Shown here: positions 35,414 through 45,287 of the stretch, piece by piece
Layout of the letters: each line of letters begins with the position of its first letter
Numbering within the stretch: position 1 is the first letter of the stretch
DNA from: Candidatus Zixiibacteriota bacterium
Lineage (GTDB): Bacteria; Zixibacteria; MSB-5A5; GN15; JAAZOE01
Direction of reading: 5' to 3'
NCBI GenBank assembly: GCA_023138975.1
Contig: JAGLON010000033.1
Span: 62,001 to 126,000, forward strand
DNA: 64,000 nucleotides
Translations under genes and position numbers: made by a program
The notes under the pieces: generated by a model
What the model was told of the DNA's origin: nothing
The model's database searches: none
The model's input: only the letters and a program-made list of their open reading frames with translations

Positions 35414-36376
35414 GTGAACCGATATCACAAAAACCCAATTATCACACGCGGTGATATACCTTCAATCAAGCCGCATTTGGTCGATGTCTCGTCCGTTTTC
35501 AATCCCGGTGCTGTAAAATTTCAAAACTCTTACTTATTACTTCTTCGTATTCAGAATCGTGGCCGAGAAACGTTTCTCATCTCAGCAACGAGTCGTGACG
35601 GCAAATCATTTGACATCAATGATAAAGTTATAACCTTCAGTGGCATAGAGAAGATTCCGGAGACCATCTATCACATTTATGATCCCCGCATTACGCACAT
35701 TGGCGATACTTATTATATTGTTTTCGCGATTGATATCGATGGCGGCTGCCGGTTGGGCATCGCTAAAACTCGTAATTTTGAATCGTATAGCTTCTTAGGA
35801 ATTGTTTCGGATAATGATTCACGCAACGGAGTGCTTTTTCCTGAAAAAATAAATAATCAGTTCTGTATGCTGGAACGCCCCAATAGCGTTAAAAACAAAG
35901 GCAATGCTGGCGGAGGTGATGAAATCTGGCTTTCCGCATCAGAGGACTTGATTAAATGGAACAGGGTCGGTCCAATATTGACTGGCCGGGCGCATTATTG
36001 GGATGAATTTATAGGTTCGGGGCCTCCGCCCGTAAAAACTACACAGGGATGGTTGCACATTTATCATGGGATAGCCTCTCATTTTTCCGCCGCCAGTATT
36101 TATCAGGCTGGTGTTGTCCTGCTTGATTTAGCCGATCCGTCGATAGTTATCGCGCGAGGGAAGTATAATATCCTTGAGCCACGAGAGCCGTATGAGCTTA
36201 TCGGGCAGGTACCGAATGTCGTTTTCCCTACCGGATTGATTGTGGATGATTTTGACAATGACGGATTTGCCAAAAATAACAGCGAAGTAAAGGTTTACTA
36301 CGGCGCGTCTGATTCATCGACTTGTCTGGCCACGACTACTATTAAAGATTTGTTGGATGCTTGCTATGATAAATAG
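35414..36376 (+). CDS. GH130 family mannoside phosphorylase
   Basis: This 320-residue cytoplasmic five-bladed beta-propeller enzyme shows the GH130 pattern: NPGAV near residue 30, YDPRIT with the likely general-acid aspartate (D90), MLERPN, and DEFIGSGPPPVKT followed by WLHIYHG. Members phosphorolyse beta-1,4-mannosides, releasing mannose 1-phosphate. One branch acts on Man-beta-1,4-GlcNAc from N-glycan cores. The neighbours here (GH38, GH20, PNGase F-like) support that specificity by inference. The start is GTG 35414; no ATG is available in frame upstream. No signal peptide is present. Confidence 0.88.
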   Translation: MNRYHKNPIITRGDIPSIKPHLVDVSSVFNPGAVKFQNSYLLLLRIQNRGRETFLISATSRDGKSFDINDKVITFSGIEKIPETIYHIYDPRITHIGDTYYIVFAIDIDGGCRLGIAKTRNFESYSFLGIVSDNDSRNGVLFPEKINNQFCMLERPNSVKNKGNAGGGDEIWLSASEDLIKWNRVGPILTGRAHYWDEFIGSGPPPVKTTQGWLHIYHGIASHFSAASIYQAGVVLLDLADPSIVIARGKYNILEPREPYELIGQVPNVVFPTGLIVDDFDNDGFAKNNSEVKVYYGASDSSTCLATTTIKDLLDACYDK

Positions 36377-36389
36377 GGAGGATATTACG

Positions 36390-37559
36390 GTGAGAAAAGC
36401 AGTTTTTCTGTACGGCTTTATTGTTATAGTACTTAGCCTAAGTGCATGTAATCAAAACGGCTCGGATTCATCGTCTGCCAGAGATTTAATTAAAAAATCC
36501 GATAACACACTCCCTGTACCGCAGATTGATTTTAATCCTGAACAGTATGTCTGCTATCAAACCGGTCAGCCACTGAACATTGACGGCAAACTAGATGAAA
36601 ACGTGTGGGCAAAAGCACTCTGGACAAATGAATTTGTGGATATAGAAGGCGGCTTGAAACCTGTGCCGTATCTGAAAACCAGAGTCAAGATGCTGTGGGA
36701 TGATAACTACTTTTATTGCGCCGCCGAAATGGAAGAACCGCATGTCTGGGCCAAGTTAAAGAAACGTGATGCGGTGATATATCATGATAATGATTTTGAG
36801 GTTTTCATAGATCCTGACGGAGATACTCACGAGTATTACGAACTCGAAGTAAATGCCTTGAACACGCAATGGGATTTATTCCTCGGTAAACCGTACCGCG
36901 ACGGCGGCCCGGCCATAAACGCGTGGGATATTCAAGGCCTCAAAACAGCCATTAGTATAAACGGAACACTGAATAATCCAAAAGACGTCGACAGGGGATG
37001 GTTGATTGAAATAGCTATCCCGTGGGAAGTTCTTAAGCAATGCGCTCACAAAGATGCTCCGCCAAGCGATGGTGATCAATGGAGAGTGAATTTCTCCCGG
37101 GTTCAATGGCAGACCGAAATAAAAAACGGGAAGTACATCAAGACCAAAGATTCCCTATCCGGAGACAACCTGCCGGAGAATAACTGGGTCTGGTCGCCAC
37201 AGGGGTTGATTGCTATGCATTATCCTGAAATGTGGGGGATAGTCCAATTCTCCGCTTCGATTGCAGGCAGCGGTGTCGCAGTTTTTAGTTTCGATGTTGA
37301 TGAAGAAGCCAAATGGGAACTGCGGAAACTGTATTATGCCCAGCGGACGTTCAATATGCAATATGGTTTCTTTGCTGAAAACATAGAAGAATTGAATTTG
37401 AAGAATCCCGATTTACCTGACTATCAATGGCCGCCTGTAATCAAGACAACCGCTAGCTTTTTCGAAGCGCGAATCAGCCGAACGGATGAGACGGGATTCC
37501 TTTGTATTTCGCATGACGGCGATATTTGGTTTGAAAATATAACTCAAACCCGGAAGTAG
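36390..37559 (+). CDS. CBM9-like carbohydrate-binding lipoprotein
   Basis: GTG 36390 follows AGGGAGG and gives a 389-residue lipoprotein with a lipobox LSAC (signal VRKAVFLYGFIVIVLSLSAC). A family 9-like carbohydrate-binding domain covers about residues 45-270. It starts YQTGQPLNIDGKLDENVWAK, with the conserved VKMLWDDNYFYCAAEMEEP, DNDFEVFIDPDGD and YYELEVNALN. It may capture glycans or glycoproteins at the cell surface for the neighbouring enzymes. It sits 13 bases after the GH130 gene and four bases before the symporter gene. Confidence 0.82.
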   Translation: MRKAVFLYGFIVIVLSLSACNQNGSDSSSARDLIKKSDNTLPVPQIDFNPEQYVCYQTGQPLNIDGKLDENVWAKALWTNEFVDIEGGLKPVPYLKTRVKMLWDDNYFYCAAEMEEPHVWAKLKKRDAVIYHDNDFEVFIDPDGDTHEYYELEVNALNTQWDLFLGKPYRDGGPAINAWDIQGLKTAISINGTLNNPKDVDRGWLIEIAIPWEVLKQCAHKDAPPSDGDQWRVNFSRVQWQTEIKNGKYIKTKDSLSGDNLPENNWVWSPQGLIAMHYPEMWGIVQFSASIAGSGVAVFSFDVDEEAKWELRKLYYAQRTFNMQYGFFAENIEELNLKNPDLPDYQWPPVIKTTASFFEARISRTDETGFLCISHDGDIWFENITQTRK

Positions 37560-37563
37560 AAGC

Positions 37564-39516
37564 ATGAATTTAGGCTTAGTAGACTGGCTCATAGTTGCCA
37601 TCGCGTTAGTGTTTATGATTGTAACTGTTTCGGCCAGTAAGCGACTGATGAAAAGCGTTGCCGATTTTCTGGCTGCCGGGCGTTCTGCCGGGCGTTATGT
37701 TATCAGTGTCGCCAGCGGCGTAGCCGGGTTGGGAGCTATCACAGTTATCGGTAATCTTGAGATGAATCTGCTGGCGGGCTTTTCGATGGCCTGGTGGGGA
37801 ATGACAATGGCGTTGGTTCTACTTGTCATCACCGTCTCAGGTTGGGTCATTTATCGTTTCCGGCAGACTCGCTCGCTTACGTTGGCGCAGTTTTTTGAGG
37901 TTCGTTATAGTCGAAATTTCCGCATTTTCACCGGCATTGTCGCCTTCTTATCCGGCCTGATAAACTTCGGCATCTTTCCTGCGGTGGGAGCCCGGTTCTT
38001 CATTTATTTTTGCGGTCTTCCACAATCATTTGAACTCATGGGATTATCTATCGTCACCTTTCCGCTGGTCATGATTCTACTTCTTGGAGTCTCATTGTAT
38101 TTCGTTTTCACTGGCGGGCAAATTGCGGTAATAATCGCGGATTTCTTTCAGGGTTTGTTCGTCAACATCATTTTTGTCATCATCATCGTCTATCTATTTT
38201 TCACCTTTGACTGGGTACATATTTTCGAGGCATTGTCTTCGGCGCCTCAGGAAGCATCGCTAATAAATCCGTTTCATACCAGTCAGGTCGAGGATTTTAA
38301 TTTCTGGTATTTTCTTGTCGGTGTCTTTGGAGTGATGTATGGAACAATGTCGTGGCAGGGGACTCAAGGGTATAATGCCTCGGCCAAAAACGCCCACGAA
38401 GCGAAAATGGGCGGTGTCCTGGCCGGATGGCGGGGGCTGCCTCAGACACTTTTGTTTTTATTCGTCCCGATTATTGCCTATACGGTATTGCATCACCCTG
38501 ATTTTGCTCATATTGCACAAGCGGTACATGATTCAATTGCCGGAGCCGGAACCGATGCCGTTCAGAGTCAGCTAAAAGTTCCGCTAGTACTTTCGCATAT
38601 TTTACCGCGAGGATTAATTGGCGGCCTTGCAGCGGTTATGCTGGCGGCCTTTATCAGCACTCATGATTCATATCTGCATTCGTGGGGTTCTATTCTGGTG
38701 CAGGATGTGATTATGCCGTTCAGAAAGAAACCGTTCACGCCCAAACAGCATCTGAGAGCTCTGCGTCTGGCAATAACGTGCGTCGCCGTCTTTATTTTCT
38801 TCTTCAGTCTTCTATTCAAGCAATCTGAATATATCTTCTTATTTTTCGCCATTACCGGCGCGATTTTTGCCGGAGGTTCCGGAGCGATTATCATCGGCGG
38901 CCTGTACTGGAAACGCGGAACAACCTCTGCCGCTTGGGCGGCGATGATAACCGGTTCTTCAATAGCAGTTGGGGGAATAATCATTCATCAATTAGTCGAT
39001 AATTTCTTTATCAACGGTCAATGGTTCTGGATGATAAGCATGTTCGGCAGTTCGCTGGTATATATTGCTGTTTCTCTGTTAGGTAAAAAAGACGCGCGTG
39101 ATATGGACAAGGTTCTCAAGCGCGGCAAATACGCGATTAAAGATGAAACTACAATTATCGACGCTGTTCCGTCAAAGGGCTGGAAAATTCTCGGTATGGG
39201 AAAGGAATTCACGAAGGGCGACAAATTTATTTACATCATTAACTACATCTGGACCGGCGGGATGACAATTGTATTTTTGGCAGGAACGATTTATAATCTC
39301 AATCATGAAGTGTCGGATCAAACCTGGCTGGAATTCTGGAAAATCTACATCGAAATTCAAGTTGTTCTGGCGGTCATCTCAATAATTTGGTTTACCATTG
39401 GCGGATTTAAGGACATCAGAATCATGATCGCCAGACTTACAACCATGAAAAGAGATGAAGGCGATGACGGGTTTATTCATATTGATAATATAACGGGCGG
39501 GTCGGATCGTGAATAA
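37564..39516 (+). CDS. Sodium:solute symporter (SSS family)
   Basis: This 650-residue membrane protein has about fourteen helices. It shows SSS features such as VADFLAAGRSAGRYV after the first helix, SVASGVAGLGAITVIG and TRSLTLAQFFEVRYSRNFR, and a GTMSWQGTQGYNASAKN segment. The family couples sodium entry to uptake of sugars, amino acids or related solutes. In this operon it would import a released glycan or its breakdown product into the cytoplasm, where GH38, GH130 and GH20 lack signal peptides. The ATG follows CGGAAG. It overlaps the GH38 gene by eight bases. Confidence 0.87.
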   Translation: MNLGLVDWLIVAIALVFMIVTVSASKRLMKSVADFLAAGRSAGRYVISVASGVAGLGAITVIGNLEMNLLAGFSMAWWGMTMALVLLVITVSGWVIYRFRQTRSLTLAQFFEVRYSRNFRIFTGIVAFLSGLINFGIFPAVGARFFIYFCGLPQSFELMGLSIVTFPLVMILLLGVSLYFVFTGGQIAVIIADFFQGLFVNIIFVIIIVYLFFTFDWVHIFEALSSAPQEASLINPFHTSQVEDFNFWYFLVGVFGVMYGTMSWQGTQGYNASAKNAHEAKMGGVLAGWRGLPQTLLFLFVPIIAYTVLHHPDFAHIAQAVHDSIAGAGTDAVQSQLKVPLVLSHILPRGLIGGLAAVMLAAFISTHDSYLHSWGSILVQDVIMPFRKKPFTPKQHLRALRLAITCVAVFIFFFSLLFKQSEYIFLFFAITGAIFAGGSGAIIIGGLYWKRGTTSAAWAAMITGSSIAVGGIIIHQLVDNFFINGQWFWMISMFGSSLVYIAVSLLGKKDARDMDKVLKRGKYAIKDETTIIDAVPSKGWKILGMGKEFTKGDKFIYIINYIWTGGMTIVFLAGTIYNLNHEVSDQTWLEFWKIYIEIQVVLAVISIIWFTIGGFKDIRIMIARLTTMKRDEGDDGFIHIDNITGGSDRE

Positions 39517-42500
39517 GAAAAAGGAAGAGATTCTAATCGGCCGCATTGAGCGGTTTCGCGATAATATATCCCGCCGAATTCTCGGCGATAGCACTCAGCT
39601 TAAAGCTAAGTTCTATCATTGTCCTCAGCCGGTCGCATTTGAAGATAGATTGGCCGGCAAATATAAATCCATTGTTGATGGGCAGAGTTGGGGCAAAGCC
39701 TGGGACAGCGCATGGTTTCATCTGACCGGCCAAGTACCGCAATCATGGTGTGGAAATAAAGTCGTCGCTCAATTGGATTTTTCAGGCGAAGGACTTGTTT
39801 ATAACGGCAAAGGGGAAATGCTTCAGGGAATTACTGACGGCTCGGTTTTCGATAAAGAGTTCAGCCGGGATGTCGTTCGGTTAATTGACAAATGTAAAGG
39901 CAATGAATCAATTGATTTATGGGTCGAAACGGCCGCGAATGGATTGTTCGGAGTTTTTACCGAACAGGATCCGGCCAAAGATTCCCCGAATCGATATGGC
40001 AGTTTTGACGCGCGCGTAAACTCGATTAGACTTTGTACCTTCGATGAGGAATTATGGCATTTCTGGCTTGATATAAAAATCCTGCACGGCTTGATAAAAA
40101 CTCTTCCGGCTAAAACTGTGCGTCGAGCCAGAATTATTCGTTGTGTGTCTGATACTATTGATGAATACGCCGATAACCGTGAAAATCTTCACGCAAGTCA
40201 GTTATTCTTAAATCAGGAATTGAAGAAAACTGCCTCAGCCTCTGATTTGTCGGTCACCGCCGTTGGACACGCACATATTGATACCGCATGGTTATGGCCG
40301 GTTAAAGAAACAATTAGAAAATGCGCCCGGACCTTCTCCAGCCAAATTGATTTAATAGAAAAATATCCCGATTATATTTTTGGAGCCTCTCAACCTCAAC
40401 ATTATGCCTTTGTCAAAGAGCACTATCCCGCTCTATATGAAAAAATCAAAACGGCCGTTAAAGCGGGAAGATGGGAAGTGCAGGGGGGCATGTGGGTCGA
40501 GGCTGATTGCAATCTTATATCCGGTGAATCTATGATTCGCCAAATTCTGCACGGAAAGAACTTCTTCAAAGATGAATTCAAAATTGATGTAAAAAACCTC
40601 TGGCTGCCAGATGTCTTTGGATACTCGGCGGCCTTGCCGCAAATCCTAAAAAAATCCGGCATTGACTATTTCCTGACTCAAAAAATGTCCTGGAACCAGT
40701 TTAATGAAATGCCCCACCATAGCTTTATGTGGCAGGGGCTGGACGGCAGTGAAGTGCTGACCCATTTCCCCCCGGAGAATAATTACAACAGCCAGCTCGG
40801 GACTGATTACCTCGTTCCGGCGCAGGAGCATTTTAAGGAAAAAGAATTTCTTGATGAATTTATCAGCCTGTTCGGAGTCGGCGATGGTGGAGGTGGACCA
40901 AAAGAAGAAAATATCGAGCTTGGTCTCCGGATGAAAAGCCTGGAGTCGGCTCCGAGGGTATCGTTCGGTACTGCCGAAGGTTTTTTTGAGCGCCTCAATA
41001 AACACAAAGATAAACTGCCTCGCTGGGTTGGAGAATTATATCTGGAATTGCACCGAGGCACATTGACATCGCAGGCAAAAGTAAAAAAAGCGAATCGAAG
41101 ACTCGAACATGAACTTAAAACGATTGAATGGCTCTATTCCTGTCTGCCTCTGGATGATTATCCGAGAGAACAACTTGATTCAATCTGGAAAAAAGTTCTG
41201 CTAAACCAGTTCCATGACATCATTCCGGGATCGAGCATTACCGAAGTATACCGAGTTACCCATGACGAGCATGAGAGCGCATTGAGTGAATGCAATGCGC
41301 TAATAGATAAATTTGCTTTAAACTTTTTTGATTCGGATGAAGACTCGCTCACGGTGGCAAATATCCTGCATTATCCGTATAAAGGCGCGGTGGAGTTGCC
41401 ATCTGACTGGAGCCGGTATCGGGTGACGGATGCTGAAGGAAACGATTGTACGATTCAAAACGAAGCTTGCAAAGCGATAGCCTTGGTGGAAATTCCGCCT
41501 TATTCGATGATAGTTTTAAAGCGGGCGGAGAAAACAGACGAGAAGGGCGCCTCCGATTGCGGCCTTATTCTCGAAAACGATTTGATCCGATATGAGTTTA
41601 ACGGAAACGGACAGCTTATCCGAGCCCTCGATAAAGAATTTGGAAAAGAAATATTAGAGCCTGAAAAAAACGGCAACGTCTTGACCCTGTACGACGATCA
41701 TCCTAATAACTGGGATGCCTGGGATATCGATTTCTACTATGAGAACTGTGCCATAGAGAGCTTTGAAGCCAATAACTTTTCGAGTATCGCCGATGGAAAA
41801 GTAAGAAAAGGTCTGAAATTCACCGGTAAAATAGGGAAATCCGAGATTTCTCAATCGGTGTTTCTTGAATCAACTTCCAAACGGCTCGGTTTTTACACAA
41901 AAGTAGATTGGCGCGAGAAACACCGAATGCTGAGAGTCGCATTTCCGGTAGCGGTTCGAGCCGAACAGGCCTCTTATGACATTCAATACGGATACGTCAG
42001 GAGAAACACGCATCGCAATACATCCTGGGATATGGCGCAATTTGAAGTTGCCGGACATAAGTATGCCGATTTATCTGACAATGACTATGGCGTAGCCCTG
42101 CTTAACGATTGTAAATACGGATATAAAATAAATAACAATACAATTGATCTGAATCTTCTACGCTCGCCAAATTATCCCGACCCGGATGCGGACATGGGCG
42201 AGCATGAATTCACTTATTGTTTGTATCCACATGCCGGAGATTTAATCCGCTCGGATGTTATTGCGGAAGCATCCATACTAAATCAGCCACCACTGGTTTT
42301 TAACAATTGCAAGATCGAAATGACTCGTTTTCCGTGGAGGCTTGAAGGAAATGGGCTGTCGCTGGAGGTTGTCAAGGCGGCGGAAAAAGAAGAATGCCTT
42401 ATAATACGTATTATAGAAACGCTGGGGAAACATTCTAAAGGCACACTCTATATTGATGATAAAGATCTACAAGTATTGGAAACTGATTTGATGGAATGGT

Positions 42501-42589
42501 TTGATAAAGATTCACTGGACGGTATAAACAAATTTAAGCTTTTATTAGAACCGTTTGAAATCAGATCATATAAGCTGACAAGGAATTAG
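39509..42589 (+). CDS. GH38 alpha-mannosidase
   Basis: This 1026-residue enzyme has the family layout: N-terminal beta-sandwich (about 1-240), catalytic domain (about 245-540), helical bundle and large C-terminal beta domains. The zinc-binding motif GHAHIDTAWLWP (H256, D258) and the nucleophile D368 in NLWLPDVFGYSAALPQ are intact, as are FGASQPQHY and EVQGGMWVEAD. It should remove terminal alpha-mannose from oligosaccharides in the cytoplasm (no signal peptide). The start is GTG 39509, inside the symporter gene, with a GGGCGGG ribosome binding site. Length matches the ManB/alpha-mannosidase type common in bacteria. Confidence 0.93.
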   Translation: MNKKKEEILIGRIERFRDNISRRILGDSTQLKAKFYHCPQPVAFEDRLAGKYKSIVDGQSWGKAWDSAWFHLTGQVPQSWCGNKVVAQLDFSGEGLVYNGKGEMLQGITDGSVFDKEFSRDVVRLIDKCKGNESIDLWVETAANGLFGVFTEQDPAKDSPNRYGSFDARVNSIRLCTFDEELWHFWLDIKILHGLIKTLPAKTVRRARIIRCVSDTIDEYADNRENLHASQLFLNQELKKTASASDLSVTAVGHAHIDTAWLWPVKETIRKCARTFSSQIDLIEKYPDYIFGASQPQHYAFVKEHYPALYEKIKTAVKAGRWEVQGGMWVEADCNLISGESMIRQILHGKNFFKDEFKIDVKNLWLPDVFGYSAALPQILKKSGIDYFLTQKMSWNQFNEMPHHSFMWQGLDGSEVLTHFPPENNYNSQLGTDYLVPAQEHFKEKEFLDEFISLFGVGDGGGGPKEENIELGLRMKSLESAPRVSFGTAEGFFERLNKHKDKLPRWVGELYLELHRGTLTSQAKVKKANRRLEHELKTIEWLYSCLPLDDYPREQLDSIWKKVLLNQFHDIIPGSSITEVYRVTHDEHESALSECNALIDKFALNFFDSDEDSLTVANILHYPYKGAVELPSDWSRYRVTDAEGNDCTIQNEACKAIALVEIPPYSMIVLKRAEKTDEKGASDCGLILENDLIRYEFNGNGQLIRALDKEFGKEILEPEKNGNVLTLYDDHPNNWDAWDIDFYYENCAIESFEANNFSSIADGKVRKGLKFTGKIGKSEISQSVFLESTSKRLGFYTKVDWREKHRMLRVAFPVAVRAEQASYDIQYGYVRRNTHRNTSWDMAQFEVAGHKYADLSDNDYGVALLNDCKYGYKINNNTIDLNLLRSPNYPDPDADMGEHEFTYCLYPHAGDLIRSDVIAEASILNQPPLVFNNCKIEMTRFPWRLEGNGLSLEVVKAAEKEECLIIRIIETLGKHSKGTLYIDDKDLQVLETDLMEWFDKDSLDGINKFKLLLEPFEIRSYKLTRN

Positions 42590-42591
42590 TT

Positions 42592-43662
42592 ATGCGGGCA
42601 GTTATTTATGTATTATCAATAGTAGTTGCATTTACGATTGTTTTCTGTTCAATGACGTTTGCCCTTGATATCTCTGATTTCACATTTGAGACAAAGGTGA
42701 CGGTATTTTCTGGAAATGATATCCATTTTAATCAGGAAGAACCCTCTAAATTCGCGTCCGATTCGGTTTTATCGCTCGATAACGGCCGGGAGATTTACCG
42801 GGACATAGAGCTTCCTTCTTTTGATAAACAAACCCGCATCACGGCCCATCTCGAAATTCATCCCCTTCCCAAAGACGATCTTAATATGCATGATAATTGG
42901 GATAGGGCGGGAAACATACGACTTGCCAAAGAGGGTATGGAAGATATCGAGATCGTGAAGTTTATAACGGCCTATGGCGGAGAATCTGTCTATGATGTTG
43001 ATGTTTCCCATTTGGCGAAAGTCCTTCAGGGAAAGTGTAAAATAATAGGGTTTATTGATACCTGGGCATCGCCGGGCTGGAAAGTTGATTTTTCCTTGAC
43101 CTATGAAACGGTTGATGACAGCACCGGTGATGAAGTTTACATCGATTATATCTATAATCCTCAATGGGTTCAGGGTCTTATATTCGAGCCGTCATATAAT
43201 CTTGAGAAAAACGGTGAGACTGGTATTGAAGTAGAAATAGAAATCCCGGAGGGATTAAACCGTGTCGTTTTGAACTATTTTGTTTCAGGACATTGTACTG
43301 ATGGTAATGGAGCCGATGAATTTGTTCCCAAGGACAATGTTATATACGTCGATGGGGAGCCTGTTTTCCGTTTCCAGCCGTGGCGCGATGATTGTACTCA
43401 GTTTCGTTCAAATAATCCATATACTCGCCGATGGTCAAGTGGCTATTGGTCGTCCGACTATAGTCGCAGCGGTTGGTGTCCCGGAGATAAAGTAGATCCG
43501 GTTCAGGTCGACTTAACTGATTATTTAAAGCCCGGTAAACATGTAATTCGTTTCCATATCGAGAATGTTCGCCCAAAAGATGAAAAGGGCAATATGGGGT
43601 ACTGGAGGATATCGGGACATCTATTGGGTTGGAACAAAAAGGCTAATCTTGTTGCGTGGTAG
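42592..43662 (+). CDS. Secreted PNGase F-like peptide:N-glycosidase
   Basis: This 356-residue protein has a signal peptide (about 1-25) and the two beta-sandwich domains of PNGase F. The first carries DNWDRAGNIRL, whose D104 matches the catalytic aspartate of PNGase F in WDRYANV. FIDTW places an aspartate (D156) where PNGase F has the glutamate of TETW. GHCTDGNGADEF places E243 at the third active-site position. The second domain ends with RSGWCPGDKVDP, matching GWCPG of PNGase F. It should cleave the amide linking N-glycans to asparagine outside the cytoplasm. The alignment is from memory; the E-to-D change is conservative but worth testing. It starts just after GH38, with AAGGA upstream. 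Confidence 0.85.
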   Translation: MRAVIYVLSIVVAFTIVFCSMTFALDISDFTFETKVTVFSGNDIHFNQEEPSKFASDSVLSLDNGREIYRDIELPSFDKQTRITAHLEIHPLPKDDLNMHDNWDRAGNIRLAKEGMEDIEIVKFITAYGGESVYDVDVSHLAKVLQGKCKIIGFIDTWASPGWKVDFSLTYETVDDSTGDEVYIDYIYNPQWVQGLIFEPSYNLEKNGETGIEVEIEIPEGLNRVVLNYFVSGHCTDGNGADEFVPKDNVIYVDGEPVFRFQPWRDDCTQFRSNNPYTRRWSSGYWSSDYSRSGWCPGDKVDPVQVDLTDYLKPGKHVIRFHIENVRPKDEKGNMGYWRISGHLLGWNKKANLVAW

Positions 43663-43692
43663 TTATTACTGCCTCATTTGGGCTATATCGTC

Positions 43693-45180
43693 ATGAATAT
43701 TGTTCCAAAACCGGTTTCAGTTGAATATTCTGATGGGGTATTCTATCTTTCATCCAATACCAGAGTTGTTACAAATAATACTCCCAATTTTTTCAAAGAT
43801 TATCTGTGCAGCCAATGTGAAGCATTATCCGGGATCAAGCCGTGCGGACAGGGAAACAAGGCCAACGAAATTGTCTTGATTCTCGACGAATCTATACCGT
43901 CAAAAATTACTGACGAATCATATGAATTGACTGTCACTTCAGTAAGTATAACAATGCGGGCTGCTCAACCTGCTGGTCTGTTTTATGGTATCCAGTCTTT
44001 CCTGCAACTGTTGACTAATAATGTAAAGGCAGAGAGGAACAGCGTACAAATAGAGTGTCTTGTTATCAAGGACTCACCTGTTTTTGTCTGGCGAGGTATG
44101 CACCTTGATGTCAGTCGACATTTCTTTTCGGTTAACGATATTAAACGATATATAGATATTCTGGCTTTACATAAAATCAATCGATTTCACTGGCACCTGA
44201 CAGATGATCAGGGCTGGCGCATCGAGATTAAGCAATATCCATTGCTAACCAATATTGGATCCAACCGGGTGGAAAATGAAGGTTCTCTTTATGGCGGGTA
44301 TTATTCTCAGGAAGAAATCGCCGAAGTTGTTGCCTATGCGAGTGACCGCTTCATTACTATTGTACCGGAAATCGAAATGCCGGGCCATGCGCAAGCGGCC
44401 TTAGCTGCATATCCGGAGTTAGTCTGTACCAAGAAGGACGTTAATGTATGGAATGAATGGGGGATATCCGAGCATGTTTATTGTGCGGGGAATGACGATG
44501 TTTTTAGTTTTTTGCAAAATGTTTTAGATGAAATTGTCTCGTTATTCCCCGGGGAGTATATTCATATCGGCGGTGATGAGTGCCCTAAAGAGGCTTGGAA
44601 ATCTTGTGAGCTTTGTCAAAAGAGGATTGAAGAATTACACCTTGAAAACGAAAACCAGCTGCAAAGCTACTTTATAAAGAGAATTGCGGCATTTCTTAAT
44701 AGTAGAAAAAAATTGGTAATCGGCTGGGATGAGATAGCCGAAGGCGGTCTGGAAAAAAACGCCATAGTAATGGTTTGGCAAGGAATGGATAAGGCCCGGG
44801 AGGCATTACGGCAGGGAAACAAAGTAATAATGTGCCCGACTTCGCATTGTTATTTTGATTATTCTCAGGCCGAGGAAAATGAGCCGAAAGCGTTCAATGC
44901 CCAATTGGCACTTGAGTCAGTCTATGACTTTGATCCGTTATCTCCGGTTGATGGTCTAATTAATTCAGAATTGGTACTAGGGGGGCAGGGGAATATCTGG
45001 ACAGAGTATATCTCTGATTTTAAGCATCTTCAGTACATGGCCTTACCTCGTATGAGCGCCATGGCTGAAGTGCTCTGGACGGGTGAAAAAAATAAAGACT
45101 TCAGTAGTTTTGCAATGCGTCTGAAACAATTGACAAAGCTATTTGATAAACTTGGAATAAACTACCGACCGCTTGATTAG
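43693..45180 (+). CDS. GH20 beta-N-acetylhexosaminidase
   Basis: From ATG 43693 the protein has 495 residues without a signal peptide. An N-terminal alpha/beta domain (about 1-125) is followed by the catalytic TIM barrel: FVWRGMHLDVSRHFF, FHWHLTDDQGWR, PEIEMPGHAQAAL and the catalytic pair D295-E296 in HIGGDECPKEAW. GH20 enzymes use substrate-assisted catalysis to release terminal GlcNAc or GalNAc. Here it would remove GlcNAc from N-glycan antennae or the chitobiose core in the cytoplasm. A TTG at 43678 is the only longer alternative start. It closes the glycan operon. Confidence 0.92.
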   Translation: MNIVPKPVSVEYSDGVFYLSSNTRVVTNNTPNFFKDYLCSQCEALSGIKPCGQGNKANEIVLILDESIPSKITDESYELTVTSVSITMRAAQPAGLFYGIQSFLQLLTNNVKAERNSVQIECLVIKDSPVFVWRGMHLDVSRHFFSVNDIKRYIDILALHKINRFHWHLTDDQGWRIEIKQYPLLTNIGSNRVENEGSLYGGYYSQEEIAEVVAYASDRFITIVPEIEMPGHAQAALAAYPELVCTKKDVNVWNEWGISEHVYCAGNDDVFSFLQNVLDEIVSLFPGEYIHIGGDECPKEAWKSCELCQKRIEELHLENENQLQSYFIKRIAAFLNSRKKLVIGWDEIAEGGLEKNAIVMVWQGMDKAREALRQGNKVIMCPTSHCYFDYSQAEENEPKAFNAQLALESVYDFDPLSPVDGLINSELVLGGQGNIWTEYISDFKHLQYMALPRMSAMAEVLWTGEKNKDFSSFAMRLKQLTKLFDKLGINYRPLD

Positions 45181-45287
45181 GGTCCGGGTTTTTATTCCAA
45201 TCCCATTTATTATTGTGAGTTAGGAATGTGATAATGCTTACCTCATAATATCGTATATATCATAAAACCATACGGAGATAGAGTATT

